NCBI GenBank assembly: GCA_045644765.1
Contig: JAZRHM010000033.1
Location: 1 to 64,000, forward strand
Length of the DNA stretch: 64,000 bases
DNA from: JAFTYO01 sp045644765
GTDB taxonomy: Bacteria > Pseudomonadota > Alphaproteobacteria > RF32 > CAG-239
Direction of reading: 5' to 3'
The position numbers and the translations under genes are program-made. Shown here piece by piece: positions 1 to 8,785 of the stretch. Position 1 is the first letter of the stretch, and each line of letters begins with the position of its first letter. Below the pieces are notes generated by a model, which was not told where the DNA came from, ran no database searches, and worked only from the letters and a program-made list of their open reading frames with translations.

Positions 1-354
1 TTACTCCGTGGTACAAAGAGAGAAGAAGTTGAACGTGGTCAAGTATTGGCTGCTCCTGGTTCAATCACACCACACACAGACTTCAACTGCGAATGCTATA
101 TTTTAACAAAAGAAGAAGGCGGACGTCATACTCCATTCTTCAGCAACTATCGTCCACAGTTCTATTTCAGAACAACAGACGTTACCGGTTCTATCGAACT
201 TCCTGAAGGAACAGAAATGGTAATGCCTGGCGATAATATCGCAATGACAGCAAGACTTATTTGCCCAATCGCCATGAACGAAGGTTTACGTTTTGCTATC
301 CGTGAAGGTGGCCGCACAGTTGGTGCAGGTGTTGTATCTAAAATTTTGAAATAA
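1..354 (+). CDS. tuf: Elongation factor Tu, C-terminal part (5' end outside window)
   Basis: The reading frame is open from base 1 and ends at TAA, giving the last 117 residues of EF-Tu, the GTPase that delivers aminoacyl-tRNA to the ribosome. What is visible is the second beta-barrel region: the segment TKEEGGRHTPFF, the block YRPQFYFRTTDVTG, and the terminal REGGRTVGAGVVSKILK are all near-invariant in bacterial EF-Tu. The GTP-binding domain lies upstream of the window. A strong hairpin terminator follows within 30 bases, so tuf is the last gene of its transcript. The usual trnW-secE-nusG neighbours are not seen downstream. Confidence 0.97.
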   Translation, partial: LLRGTKREEVERGQVLAAPGSITPHTDFNCECYILTKEEGGRHTPFFSNYRPQFYFRTTDVTGSIELPEGTEMVMPGDNIAMTARLICPIAMNEGLRFAIREGGRTVGAGVVSKILK

Positions 355-382
355 TTTAAGATATAGCTTATAAATTTATATA

Positions 383-414
383 GCCTCTGTTGAAAAATAC
401 AGAGGCTTTTTTTT
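383..414 (+). terminator. Rho-independent terminator of tuf
   Basis: An 8-bp GC-rich stem (383-390 with 399-406) closes an 8-base loop and is followed by eight T residues (407-414). It lies 29 bases after the tuf stop. Confidence 0.9.
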
Positions 415-592
415 GATGATTGCAATGTTCCTTTTTTTTTGCAAAAATAAAACGATTAATCAGTAGATTGCCTTGGCCAAACCTTTCTTGTTTAGTAGTA
501 TAATTTTGTTTATTATCCCCTTTTTTTTCAAGAAAACGAGAGGCAATCAAGAAAATAAAATATTAGAAATAGCAATATTTATTTAGATATTT

Positions 593-1309
593 TTACCTGA
601 AAATATATCCGTTAACTATTAAATCTGTAACATATAAATAAAAACATTTAAAACTCATTTTACTCCCCCCAATTTTTTGCTCGGACAATTGGCCTTCAGT
701 TATGGCAGTTGTAAATTTGATATCATTTAGTTTACCGGTTCCTTTCCAGTCTAAGAGATAACCTTTAATAAAAATAATGTCTCCTTGCTTTATTGTATCC
801 ATACCTCTACGTATAGAGAGTGTCGCCGGTAAAATATGGAAATTACTCACATCTTCAATTCTAAAAAAAGGAGGATTTTTATATTCGTAATTCCACGACA
901 CTACACGATACTCATGTTTAACTGAAATTTTTTGCCAATTACCGTCCTCTGCGGTTTTCCCTACCATTAAAGATAAATCTAACGGTGCTACCTTATTATA
1001 CAGGTCATGTACTTGTACTTGAAAAGTTTTTTTACCTATATGAAAATCATTGTCATATATATCTACATAAACGACTCTTACCCAACCTTGAAGAGATGCT
1101 TTCATGGTGTATTCTATATCATAACCGCCTAAATTTGCCTGTTGAATTTCTTGTTGTTCGGATAGTCCTTGTATATCCAAATAAAGAGCTTGTCCTTGAT
1201 ATGTGATATCTGATTTATAGCCATACAATTGTTGATAAATAGGCTTTTTAAAAATAAATTGCCACGATAAACAAGAGATAATTATAAAAATTAAAATATA
1301 CTTCTTCAT
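593..1309 (-). CDS. Uncharacterised exported or membrane-anchored protein, 238 aa
   Basis: I do not recognise a named function. The first about 20 residues form a basic start plus hydrophobic stretch (MKKYILIFIIISCLSW), so the protein is exported or anchored by one N-terminal helix. The rest is predicted soluble. Residues about 155-200 carry a pattern I associate with a widespread uncharacterised family: S-N-x-H-I-x-P-A, then a G-D-x-I-x-x-x-G-Y-L-x-x-W stretch (here SNFHILPA and QGDIIFIKGYLLDW), ending in a short block that usually contains a cysteine (here FKCFYLYVTDL). An AGGA ribosome site precedes the ATG. It is monocistronic and divergent from priA. The family link is from memory of the pattern, not a search. 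Confidence 0.7.
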   Translation of the reverse strand: MKKYILIFIIISCLSWQFIFKKPIYQQLYGYKSDITYQGQALYLDIQGLSEQQEIQQANLGGYDIEYTMKASLQGWVRVVYVDIYDNDFHIGKKTFQVQVHDLYNKVAPLDLSLMVGKTAEDGNWQKISVKHEYRVVSWNYEYKNPPFFRIEDVSNFHILPATLSIRRGMDTIKQGDIIFIKGYLLDWKGTGKLNDIKFTTAITEGQLSEQKIGGSKMSFKCFYLYVTDLIVNGYIFR

Positions 1310-1464
1310 TTTCAGTCCTAATTATTTTCCAATATTTGTTATGATATAATTTTATGTATAAAAAGACAACAATTTTATATGCAATAAAAATGTTAAAAAA
1401 AATGCTTTCTTAATAGATTTTTAGGGTAAAACATTTAACATTATCTGAAAGCATGAGGTAAACT

Positions 1465-3645
1465 ATGATTAATGTTGTGGGGGTGCTTTTACCCCTTCCT
1501 TTTAATGATGTTTTTGATTATAAAACCGATAAAGATTTATCTTTAGGGCAAATGGTTCGTGTGCCTTTTTTGAATAATACACAAGTCGGCGTGGTTTACA
1601 AACTCGGTAAATCAAGTACTTTAGAAGATAAAAAAATTAAAAATATTTTAGAAGTTTTAAATTTACCTCCTTTAAAAAAAGAGCTTTTACAATTTATAGA
1701 TTGGGTTGCAAAATATAACCTTGCAAGTTTAGGTATGGTCTTAAAAATGGTCTTGTGTGCCAAAGGTGTTTTTGAAGATGTAAAACATGATGTATTATAC
1801 AAACTTACCGGTAAAACTTTGGCAGAGGCAAAGCTGAAAAATTCTGATGCCAGATGGCATGTGATAGATTTGTTAAAACATGCTCCATATTCTAAATCTG
1901 AAATTTTAAAAGGTGCCGGGGTTAGTGCAAGTGTGGTAAACACACTTATTGAAAAAGGAGTGCTAGAACCTTTTTTAGTGCCTAAAATAAAAAACTTCGC
2001 TGAACCGAAATTTGAGAATGCTCAATCTGTTACATTAACCGATGAGCAACAAACAGCAGCAGATTTTTTATGTGCAAAATGTGATACGGGTTTTGGCGTT
2101 ACCTTACTTGAAGGTGTTACGGGTTCCGGAAAGACAGAGGTTTATTTTGAAGCAGCTATCAAAACCTTAAAACAAAATAAACAAGTGCTTATTTTGGTGC
2201 CGGAAATTGCCTTAACCACACAATGGCTTGACAGATATGAAAAGCGTTTTGGTGTAAAACCGGCAAAATGGCATTCAGGGTTGAATGTAAATGAACGTAC
2301 ACAAACATGGCAAGCCGTAATTGAAAACAGAGCAAAAGTTTTGGTTGGAGCAAGGAGTGCCTTGTTTTTACCTTATGCAGATTTAGGATTGATTATTATT
2401 GATGAAAGTCATGATCACTCATTCAAACAGGAAGATTTTGTAAATTATCAGGCTCGTGACATGGCAATTGTGAGAGCTAAATTAGAAAACATTCCTGTCA
2501 TTTTATCCACTGCTACACCGGATTTGGAAACAATAGTAAATGTGGAAGATAAAAAGTATGATTGTGTTAAGCTGACAAGCAGATATGCCAGTGCTCAATT
2601 GCCGGAATTAAAAATTGTTGATTTAAAGAAAGACAAACCTCAAAAAGGTGTTTGGGGAACATCTTGGCTTTCACCCACATTGGTTAGTGCATTAAAAGAA
2701 AATTTGGAAAAAGGCGAACAATCTATGTTGTTTTTAAATCGCAGAGGATATGCTCCTATGCTTATTTGTCGTGATTGCGGACACAGGATAGCTTGCCCAA
2801 ATTGCACTGCTTGGCTTACCGAACACCGTAAATCAGGAAAACTTATTTGTCATCATTGCGGGTATAATACATTTATACCTAAAGAATGTCCGGAATGTCA
2901 TTCGGCAGAAGGTTTAACGGCGTGTGGCCCCGGTGTTGAACGAATTGCCGAAGAGGTCAAATCCAGATTTGAAAATGCTAAAGTAGAAATTATATCAAGT
3001 GATATTACATCTTCGTTTATAGAAGTGTCTAATGTAATAAACAAAATGCAAAATAAAGAAATAGATATTTTAATCGGTACGCAAATTTTAGCAAAAGGTC
3101 ATCATTTTCCGCTTTTAACACTTGTGGGAATTGTTGATGCCGATTTAGGTTTGATGGGAACTGATTTAAGAGCTTCCGAACAAACCTATCAACTTCTATC
3201 TCAAGTGTCGGGTCGTGCCGGAAGAGGAGATAAAAAAGGTATTGTATATTTACAAACTTTATATCCTGAAAATGCGGTTTTACAGGCTCTTATAAATAAC
3301 AATCGTGAAGGATTTTTAAGTTTGGAGAAAAAAGCAAGAAAAATGCTTAATTTTCCTCCATATGGTAAGTTAGCTGCCATAATAATTTCAGCAACAAATA
3401 TGGAAACAGCGGAAAAAGTTGCAAACTCATTAATTAAGTGCGGGCCTAGGCTTGACGGAGTGTCTGTGTTAGGGCCTGCTCCGGCACCTATATTTATGTT
3501 AAGAGGAAAATATAGATACCGCTTGCTTTTAAAAACATTAAAGACTATAAATATACAAGATATATTAAAAAAATGGCTAAGAATGGTAAATGTTCCGTCT
3601 AGTGTGAGGGTAGAGGTAGATGTTGATCCATACTCGTTCATGTAA
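1465..3645 (+). CDS. priA: Primosomal protein N' (replication restart helicase PriA)
   Basis: PriA is a 3'-5' superfamily 2 helicase that recognises stalled forks and reloads the replicative helicase. At 726 residues it matches the family length (about 730). Visible features are the N-terminal DNA-binding region, Walker A GVTGSGKT at 217-224, a DEAH-type box DESH at 313-316, and the helicase-embedded zinc module with eight cysteines in pairs at 435/438, 444/447, 462/465 and 475/478. The C-terminal helicase lobe carries a typical QVSGRAGRGDKKG block. The start ATG follows a GAGGT ribosome site. It stands just upstream of the F1 ATP synthase genes (24 bases before atpH) and may be co-transcribed with them. 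Confidence 0.97.
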   Translation: MINVVGVLLPLPFNDVFDYKTDKDLSLGQMVRVPFLNNTQVGVVYKLGKSSTLEDKKIKNILEVLNLPPLKKELLQFIDWVAKYNLASLGMVLKMVLCAKGVFEDVKHDVLYKLTGKTLAEAKLKNSDARWHVIDLLKHAPYSKSEILKGAGVSASVVNTLIEKGVLEPFLVPKIKNFAEPKFENAQSVTLTDEQQTAADFLCAKCDTGFGVTLLEGVTGSGKTEVYFEAAIKTLKQNKQVLILVPEIALTTQWLDRYEKRFGVKPAKWHSGLNVNERTQTWQAVIENRAKVLVGARSALFLPYADLGLIIIDESHDHSFKQEDFVNYQARDMAIVRAKLENIPVILSTATPDLETIVNVEDKKYDCVKLTSRYASAQLPELKIVDLKKDKPQKGVWGTSWLSPTLVSALKENLEKGEQSMLFLNRRGYAPMLICRDCGHRIACPNCTAWLTEHRKSGKLICHHCGYNTFIPKECPECHSAEGLTACGPGVERIAEEVKSRFENAKVEIISSDITSSFIEVSNVINKMQNKEIDILIGTQILAKGHHFPLLTLVGIVDADLGLMGTDLRASEQTYQLLSQVSGRAGRGDKKGIVYLQTLYPENAVLQALINNNREGFLSLEKKARKMLNFPPYGKLAAIIISATNMETAEKVANSLIKCGPRLDGVSVLGPAPAPIFMLRGKYRYRLLLKTLKTINIQDILKKWLRMVNVPSSVRVEVDVDPYSFM

Positions 3646-3669
3646 GATTACAATTATTACGGAGAAAAA

Positions 3670-4221
3670 ATGAAAAAACTGTCAAAAATTCAAGTGGCAC
3701 AAAACTATGCTAAGGCCTTGTATGAGGCAGCCGAAATTGATAAAACATTGGAAAAAGTGTTCAATGATGGTAAGCTTATTTGTGATACTTTTGATAGTGT
3801 AGAGGAAATTTACATTCTTAATAATCCCGAAATTAAATTTAATCAAAAAAGCCAAATTGTTTCTGCAATAGCCAAACGCCTTGAAATATCCAAAACTTCA
3901 GAAAATTTATTGCTTACACTTGTGGAAAATAACAGATTTAATAATATTAAGGCTGTTTTTGAACAGTTTTATAAATTATATTATCAAAAACAGGGTGTTT
4001 TAGAAGTGTCGGTACAAAGTGTGCAACCTCTAAACGATAAGCAACATGACAAACTTTTAAACGGTTTGGAAAAACTGTTAAAACGAAAAATAATTATTAA
4101 TTATGATATCAACCCCGAAATTTTGGGCGGACTTGTTATTGAGTTTGGCACTCATAGGGTTGATGACAGTATAAAAGGTAAACTTAACCATTTGGAACAG
4201 GTTATGAAAGGTAATATATAA
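3670..4221 (+). CDS. atpH: ATP synthase F1 subunit delta
   Basis: The delta (OSCP) subunit links the top of the F1 hexamer to the peripheral stalk. The 183-residue length is normal. The start YAKALYEAA is the characteristic N-terminal motif of bacterial delta. The C-terminal domain ends with the conserved pattern seen here as NPEILGGLVIEFGTHRVDDSIKGKL. A GGAGA ribosome site lies just before the ATG. Its TAA stop overlaps the atpA ATG in a TAATG junction, which implies translational coupling. First gene of the atpHAGDC cluster typical of alphaproteobacteria. Confidence 0.96.
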   Translation: MKKLSKIQVAQNYAKALYEAAEIDKTLEKVFNDGKLICDTFDSVEEIYILNNPEIKFNQKSQIVSAIAKRLEISKTSENLLLTLVENNRFNNIKAVFEQFYKLYYQKQGVLEVSVQSVQPLNDKQHDKLLNGLEKLLKRKIIINYDINPEILGGLVIEFGTHRVDDSIKGKLNHLEQVMKGNI

Positions 4222-5771
4222 TGTCTGTACAAGCTGATGAAATTTCATCTATCTTAAAAGAAAAAATTGCCGAATTTGAGTTACAAACCGACTTAACAGA
4301 AGTTGGTAGAGTTATCTCTGTCGGAGACGGAATTGCCAAAGTTTACGGGCTTGATAATGTTCAATCAAATGAAATGGTTGAATTTCAGTCCGGAGTTAAG
4401 GGTATGGCTCTTAACTTGGAAGAAAGCAGTGTCGGGGTGGTAATTTTCGGTTCTGACGAAAATATCAAAGAAGGTGATTTGGTTAAGCGCACCCAAAAAA
4501 TTGTGAGTGTGCCGGTCGGTAAAGAACTCTTGGGTAGAGTTGTTAATGCTTTAGGAGAGCCGATAGACGGAAAAGGAGCAATTAAAGCAAAACAATTTTC
4601 AAATTCTGAAGTTAAAGCTCCGGGTATTATTGAACGTCTTAGTGTACATGAACCTGTCCAAACCGGATTAAAGATTATTGATTCTCTTATTCCTATCGGA
4701 AGAGGTCAACGTGAGCTTATTATCGGAGACAGACAAACCGGAAAAACCTCAATAATTTTGGATACAATAATCAACCAAAAGCACATAAATGATGCAGCAA
4801 AATCTGATAAAGAAAAACTATTCTGCATTTATGTTGCTATAGGTCAAAAACGCTCAACAGTTGCTCAAGTTGTAAAAACATTAAAAGATCATGGAGCGTT
4901 AGATTATACCATTGTTGTGGCCGCTACAGCTTCTGAGGCTGCTCCTTTGCAATACATAGCCCCATATTCAGGTTGTGCTATGGGCGAATATTTTAGAGAT
5001 AATGGTATGCATGCAGTTATTTTTTATGATGACTTATCAAAACAAGCAACAGCATACAGACAAATGTCATTGTTGTTAAGACGTCCTCCGGGGCGTGAAG
5101 CTTATCCGGGCGATGTGTTTTATTTGCACTCTCGTTTGCTGGAAAGAGCAGCAAAACTCAGTGAAAAGCATGGCTCAGGTTCTTTAACCGCAATGCCTGT
5201 AATTGAAACTCAGGCAGGTGATGTGTCGGCATATATTCCTACCAACGTAATTTCTATTACCGACGGACAAATCTTCTTGGAAACAAATTTGTTTTATCAA
5301 GGTGTAAGACCGGCAGTTAATGTGGGAATTTCGGTAAGCCGCGTAGGATCTGCTGCTCAGATTAAGGCAATGAAACAAGTTTCGGGAAGTATGAAACTTG
5401 ATTTGGCACAATATCGCGAAATGGCAGCATTTGCACAATTTGCTTCTGATTTGGATTCGGCTACAAAAAGTTTGTTGGAAAGAGGCGCAAGATTGACAGA
5501 GCTGTTAAAGCAACCTGTTTATCATCCTTTATCGGTTGAAGAAGAAATTGTGTCAATTTTTGCCGGGGTTAATGGCTTTTTAGATAAAATTGCTCTTGAT
5601 GATATTAAAGATTTTGAACAACAAAGTTTAGAAACCTTAAAAGTTCAACATCCTGAATATTTGAAAGAAATAAAAGATAAAAAAGTTATTTCTGATGAGC
5701 TAAAAGAAAATCTAAAGGCTTTTTTTGCAACATTCAGAGATGAATTTTTAAATAAACAAAAGGCAGCATAA
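4221..5771 (+). CDS. atpA: ATP synthase F1 subunit alpha
   Basis: The alpha subunit is the non-catalytic nucleotide-binding subunit of the F1 hexamer. The Walker A motif GDRQTGKTS falls at 169-177. The family signature PGREAYPGDVFYLHSRLLERAAKL is present further on. The 516-residue length is standard. The sequence IGQKRSTVAQVV and the segment SVSRVGSAAQIKAM, both characteristic of alpha rather than beta, settle the assignment. It is translationally coupled to atpH by a one-base overlap and followed after one base by atpG. Confidence 0.98.
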   Translation: MSVQADEISSILKEKIAEFELQTDLTEVGRVISVGDGIAKVYGLDNVQSNEMVEFQSGVKGMALNLEESSVGVVIFGSDENIKEGDLVKRTQKIVSVPVGKELLGRVVNALGEPIDGKGAIKAKQFSNSEVKAPGIIERLSVHEPVQTGLKIIDSLIPIGRGQRELIIGDRQTGKTSIILDTIINQKHINDAAKSDKEKLFCIYVAIGQKRSTVAQVVKTLKDHGALDYTIVVAATASEAAPLQYIAPYSGCAMGEYFRDNGMHAVIFYDDLSKQATAYRQMSLLLRRPPGREAYPGDVFYLHSRLLERAAKLSEKHGSGSLTAMPVIETQAGDVSAYIPTNVISITDGQIFLETNLFYQGVRPAVNVGISVSRVGSAAQIKAMKQVSGSMKLDLAQYREMAAFAQFASDLDSATKSLLERGARLTELLKQPVYHPLSVEEEIVSIFAGVNGFLDKIALDDIKDFEQQSLETLKVQHPEYLKEIKDKKVISDELKENLKAFFATFRDEFLNKQKAA

Positions 5772-5772
5772 T

Positions 5773-6693
5773 ATGGCAGGCTTAAAAGAATTACGCAACC
5801 GTTTAGAGAGCATAAAGTCAACGCAGAAAATTACGTCTGCGATGAAAATGATTGCGGCTTCAAGGTTGCGTAAGGCTCAAATCATGGTTGAAAAAAGCCA
5901 CCCATATTCTGAAATGTTAAATGTTACGGTAAAGCGTATTTTAGCTTCAATAAAAGAAGAGGAAACGGCTAAAAATATTCGTTATATTTTACCTTCCGTT
6001 GTTTATCAAAAGCCTGATGCAAAAAATTATTTGTTGTTTGTATTTTCTTCAGATAGAGGTTTGTGCGGAAGCTATAATCAAAATGTGTATAAAGCTACCG
6101 TAAAACGTATTAAGCAACTGCAACAGCAAAATAAAAATATAAAAATTATTTGCTATGGTAAAAAAGCTTATAACGGCTTAAAACGAGAGTATGCAGATTT
6201 GATATTATCTAACTATGAATCAGTTTCTGCAAATGGTTTATTTTATCGTGAAGCTATAGATTTAGGTAAACTTATAGGCAAGTACCGTGATGACGGAATG
6301 TGTGATGTATGTGAAATTATACATAGTCATTTTTATTCTGCTTTATCAAGAGAGATGGTTGCCAAACAAGTTTATCCGTTAGAAGAGAAGTATACTCAAA
6401 TATCAGATGAAGATAAAGAGTTGTTAAAAGTCGGGAATGCATATTATGAGTTTCTTCCTGATAAATTAAAGCTTTTAGAGGTGTTGTTACCTAAATTGGT
6501 TGTAGATAATATATTTACCGCCATGGTAAATTCGCAAGCATCAGAACAAGGTGCACGTATGACAGCTATGGATAATGCAACACGCAATGCAAAAGATATG
6601 ATAAGCAATTTAACATTAAAATATAACAGTATTCGTCAATCAGCCATAACAACAGAACTGACTGAAATTATTTCGGGCGCCGAAGCGTTGTGA
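5773..6693 (+). CDS. atpG: ATP synthase F1 subunit gamma
   Basis: Gamma is the central rotor shaft of F1. Its two diagnostic coiled-coil ends are present: N-terminal LRNRLESIKSTQKITSAMKM and C-terminal SEQGARMTAMDNATRNAKDM followed by YNSIRQSAITTEL. The middle Rossmann-like part contains SSDRGLCGSYNQNV. Length 306 aa, slightly longer than the about 290 aa typical of the family. It ends with TGA, 20 bases before the preferred start of atpD. Confidence 0.97.
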   Translation: MAGLKELRNRLESIKSTQKITSAMKMIAASRLRKAQIMVEKSHPYSEMLNVTVKRILASIKEEETAKNIRYILPSVVYQKPDAKNYLLFVFSSDRGLCGSYNQNVYKATVKRIKQLQQQNKNIKIICYGKKAYNGLKREYADLILSNYESVSANGLFYREAIDLGKLIGKYRDDGMCDVCEIIHSHFYSALSREMVAKQVYPLEEKYTQISDEDKELLKVGNAYYEFLPDKLKLLEVLLPKLVVDNIFTAMVNSQASEQGARMTAMDNATRNAKDMISNLTLKYNSIRQSAITTELTEIISGAEAL

Positions 6694-6713
6694 TAAGTCT
6701 TAAGGAGAATAAG

Positions 6714-8201
6714 ATGACAAAGAAACAAGATATAAATGCACAAGATGATATGTTTGAAAAAATTAGAAACGATGACATTAAAAACAAAACCGGACACATC
6801 TCACAAGTTATGGGTGCCGTGGTCGATGTAAAATTTTCCGATGTGGAAAATTTACCAAATATCGGTTATTCGCTTGAATGCAACAATCAGGGTAAACGTT
6901 TGGTTTTAGAAGTTGCTCAACATATTGGCGAAGGCATTGTCAGAACTATTGCTATGGATACTACAGACGGTTTGGTAAGAGGTATGGAAGTTATCAATAC
7001 GGGAAGTCCGATTGAAGTTCCTGTTGGTCCGGCTTTGTTGGGACGAATTATTAACGTTATTGGTGAACCGATTGACGGAAGAGGCGATATCAAAGCTAAA
7101 TTGCAATATCCAATTCATAGACCGGCGCCATCTTTTACAGATCAGGCAACAGATACCGAAGTGTTAATTACCGGTATTAAGGTTATTGACTTATTAGAAC
7201 CATATGCGAAAGGTGGAAAAATTGGTCTTTTTGGTGGTGCCGGTGTTGGTAAAACGGTTCTTATTCAGGAGCTTATTCATAACGTTGCCAAAGGCCATGG
7301 CGGATATTCGGTATTTGCCGGCGTTGGCGAAAGAACTCGTGAAGGAAACGATTTATATAATGAAATGATTGATTCTAAAATTATTGATTTAGAGGGATCA
7401 AATTCAAAAACAGTGTTGGTTTATGGTCAGATGAACGAACCGCCGGGAGCACGTGCGCGAGTTGCTTTAACAGGTCTTACTCAAGCTGAATATTTCAGAG
7501 ATGAAGCGCATCAAGATGTATTGTTCTTTGTTGATAACATTTTCCGTTTTACTCAAGCAGGTTCTGAGGTTTCAGCTTTGTTAGGACGTATTCCGTCTGC
7601 AGTCGGATACCAACCGACACTCGGAACGGATATGGGAGCGATGCAAGAACGTATTACTTCAACCAAAAACGGTTCAATCACATCTGTCCAAGCAGTTTAT
7701 GTTCCTGCCGACGACTTGACCGATCCGGCACCGGCAACCACATTTGCCCACTTAGATGCAACAACGGTATTGTCACGTAAAATTTCCGAACTAGGAATTT
7801 ATCCTGCAGTTGATCCTCTCGATTCTACTTCCAGAGTTTTGTCTCCTGATATCGTAGGCGAAGAACATTACGAAGTTGCCAGAGGTGTGCAAGAATTGTT
7901 GCAAAAGTATAACTCGTTGCAAGATATTATCGCAATTTTAGGTATGGACGAACTTTCTGATGAAGATAGGTTAACAGTGTCAAGAGCTCGTAAGGTTCAA
8001 AAGTTTTTATCTCAACCTTTCCATGTCGCAGAAGTGTTTACCGGTACGAAAGGTGTGTTTGTAGATCTGAAAGATACAATCAAAGGATTTAAGGGTATCT
8101 TAGAAGGTTTATATGATGACATTCCGGAGCAGGCTTTTTATATGGTAGGAACTATTGAACAAGTTTTGGAAAAAGCCAAAACATTAAAAGAAAGCGCTTA
8201 G
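6714..8201 (+). CDS. atpD: ATP synthase F1 subunit beta
   Basis: The catalytic subunit of F1. Walker A GGAGVGKT lies at 174-181, the catalytic GERTREGNDLY block follows, and the Walker B LLFFVDNIFRF type motif and PSAVGYQPTLGTDMG signature are present. I chose ATG 6714 because a strong AAGGAG site lies just before it. The frame is also open from a GTG at 6690, which overlaps the atpG stop and has no ribosome site. From 6714 the protein has 495 residues, with about 25 charged residues before the first beta strand, a small N-terminal extension compared with most beta subunits. The stop is TAG. Confidence 0.97.
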   Translation: MTKKQDINAQDDMFEKIRNDDIKNKTGHISQVMGAVVDVKFSDVENLPNIGYSLECNNQGKRLVLEVAQHIGEGIVRTIAMDTTDGLVRGMEVINTGSPIEVPVGPALLGRIINVIGEPIDGRGDIKAKLQYPIHRPAPSFTDQATDTEVLITGIKVIDLLEPYAKGGKIGLFGGAGVGKTVLIQELIHNVAKGHGGYSVFAGVGERTREGNDLYNEMIDSKIIDLEGSNSKTVLVYGQMNEPPGARARVALTGLTQAEYFRDEAHQDVLFFVDNIFRFTQAGSEVSALLGRIPSAVGYQPTLGTDMGAMQERITSTKNGSITSVQAVYVPADDLTDPAPATTFAHLDATTVLSRKISELGIYPAVDPLDSTSRVLSPDIVGEEHYEVARGVQELLQKYNSLQDIIAILGMDELSDEDRLTVSRARKVQKFLSQPFHVAEVFTGTKGVFVDLKDTIKGFKGILEGLYDDIPEQAFYMVGTIEQVLEKAKTLKESA

Positions 8202-8205
8202 TATC

Positions 8206-8553
8206 ATGACAATTTCACTCACTATTTGTCTGCCTGATAATGTGTACGTAACCGAACAAACCGATAAGGTTGTGTTACCGGTTGCAAATGGTAATTTTAC
8301 GGTTATTAAAGACAGAGCCCCTACAATCTTGCTTTTAAGTACAGGCTTAGTACAATGCCTTGATGAAAAAAACGAAATAGGGAAACAATATTTTGTTAAT
8401 AATGCAACAGCTGATATAGCAGATGATAAGTGTATTGTTGCTGCTGAAAGATTGATAGATTTGCAAAAAGAAAATATAGAAACAATCAAAGAAAAAGCAG
8501 TTGATAATATGTTTTATCAAGCATTGGCAGAAAGATTAAAAGCGTTTAAATAA
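8206..8553 (+). CDS. atpC: ATP synthase F1 subunit epsilon
   Basis: Epsilon is the rotor foot subunit that contacts the c-ring and can inhibit ATP hydrolysis. At 115 residues it is short; many epsilon subunits are 130-140. The N-terminal beta-sandwich is recognisable (VLPVANGNFTVIKDRAPTIL, with the usual G-x-x-x-x-L-x-x-H-A position replaced by variants). The C-terminal helical hairpin appears reduced. Position as the last gene of atpHAGDC, four bases after the atpD stop, makes the assignment secure despite weak sequence conservation. Confidence 0.92.
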   Translation: MTISLTICLPDNVYVTEQTDKVVLPVANGNFTVIKDRAPTILLLSTGLVQCLDEKNEIGKQYFVNNATADIADDKCIVAAERLIDLQKENIETIKEKAVDNMFYQALAERLKAFK

Positions 8554-8570
8554 AACAAAAATAAAAAAAA

Positions 8571-8730
8571 CTTCCTTTCGATGATATGATATATCACTTT
8601 TCATATTGAACTCCAATTAGGTTATTTTGCATCTTAGCAGACCGCAAAATTCTAATCTAATTGGAGCGCTTTGACAAATTCATCGCTATAAGCTTCTCTG
8701 AACCACGCGTTAGACACGTGGTTTTCGGGA
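8571..8730. other. Structured intergenic region with nested inverted repeats
   Basis: Between atpC and the fadL-like gene there is no open frame but a clear secondary-structure signal. A perfect 10-bp inverted repeat (8611-8620 with 8657-8666) encloses a second 7-bp repeat (8624-8630 with 8644-8650). The pair sits inside a 6-bp closing pair (8579-8584 with 8680-8685) with unpaired stretches between, a rod-with-bubble shape. A separate hairpin follows (8701-8707 with 8717-8723). It could be a small RNA, possibly 6S-like in shape, or a remnant of a small element with palindromic ends. I see no tmRNA tag frame, no SRP RNA core and no tRNA arm. Confidence 0.35.
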
Positions 8731-8733
8731 TAC

Positions 8734-8762
8734 AAAAAAAACTCCTCTTGTAAAAAGAGGAG
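8734..8762 (-). terminator. Rho-independent terminator of the fadL-like gene
   Basis: On the minus strand an 8-bp stem (8755-8762 with 8742-8749) is followed by a run of eight T residues (8734-8741 on plus are all A). It lies 24 bases past the stop of the minus-strand gene. Confidence 0.88.
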
Positions 8763-8785
8763 CTAATGTTACTTTGGGATTAATA

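Noticed and set aside
3201..3641. A 146-codon open frame on the minus strand
   Set aside because: It is antisense to the end of priA, whose helicase motifs settle the coding strand.
6690..6713. GTG start of atpD at 6690
   Set aside because: It overlaps the atpG stop and has no ribosome site. ATG 6714 follows a strong AAGGAG and gives a normal beta subunit.
8571..8730. tmRNA or SRP RNA in the atpC-fadL gap
   Set aside because: I found no tag-peptide frame, no T-arm-like GGTTCGA sequence and no SRP RNA core. Only the hairpins are supported, so it is listed as unassigned structure.
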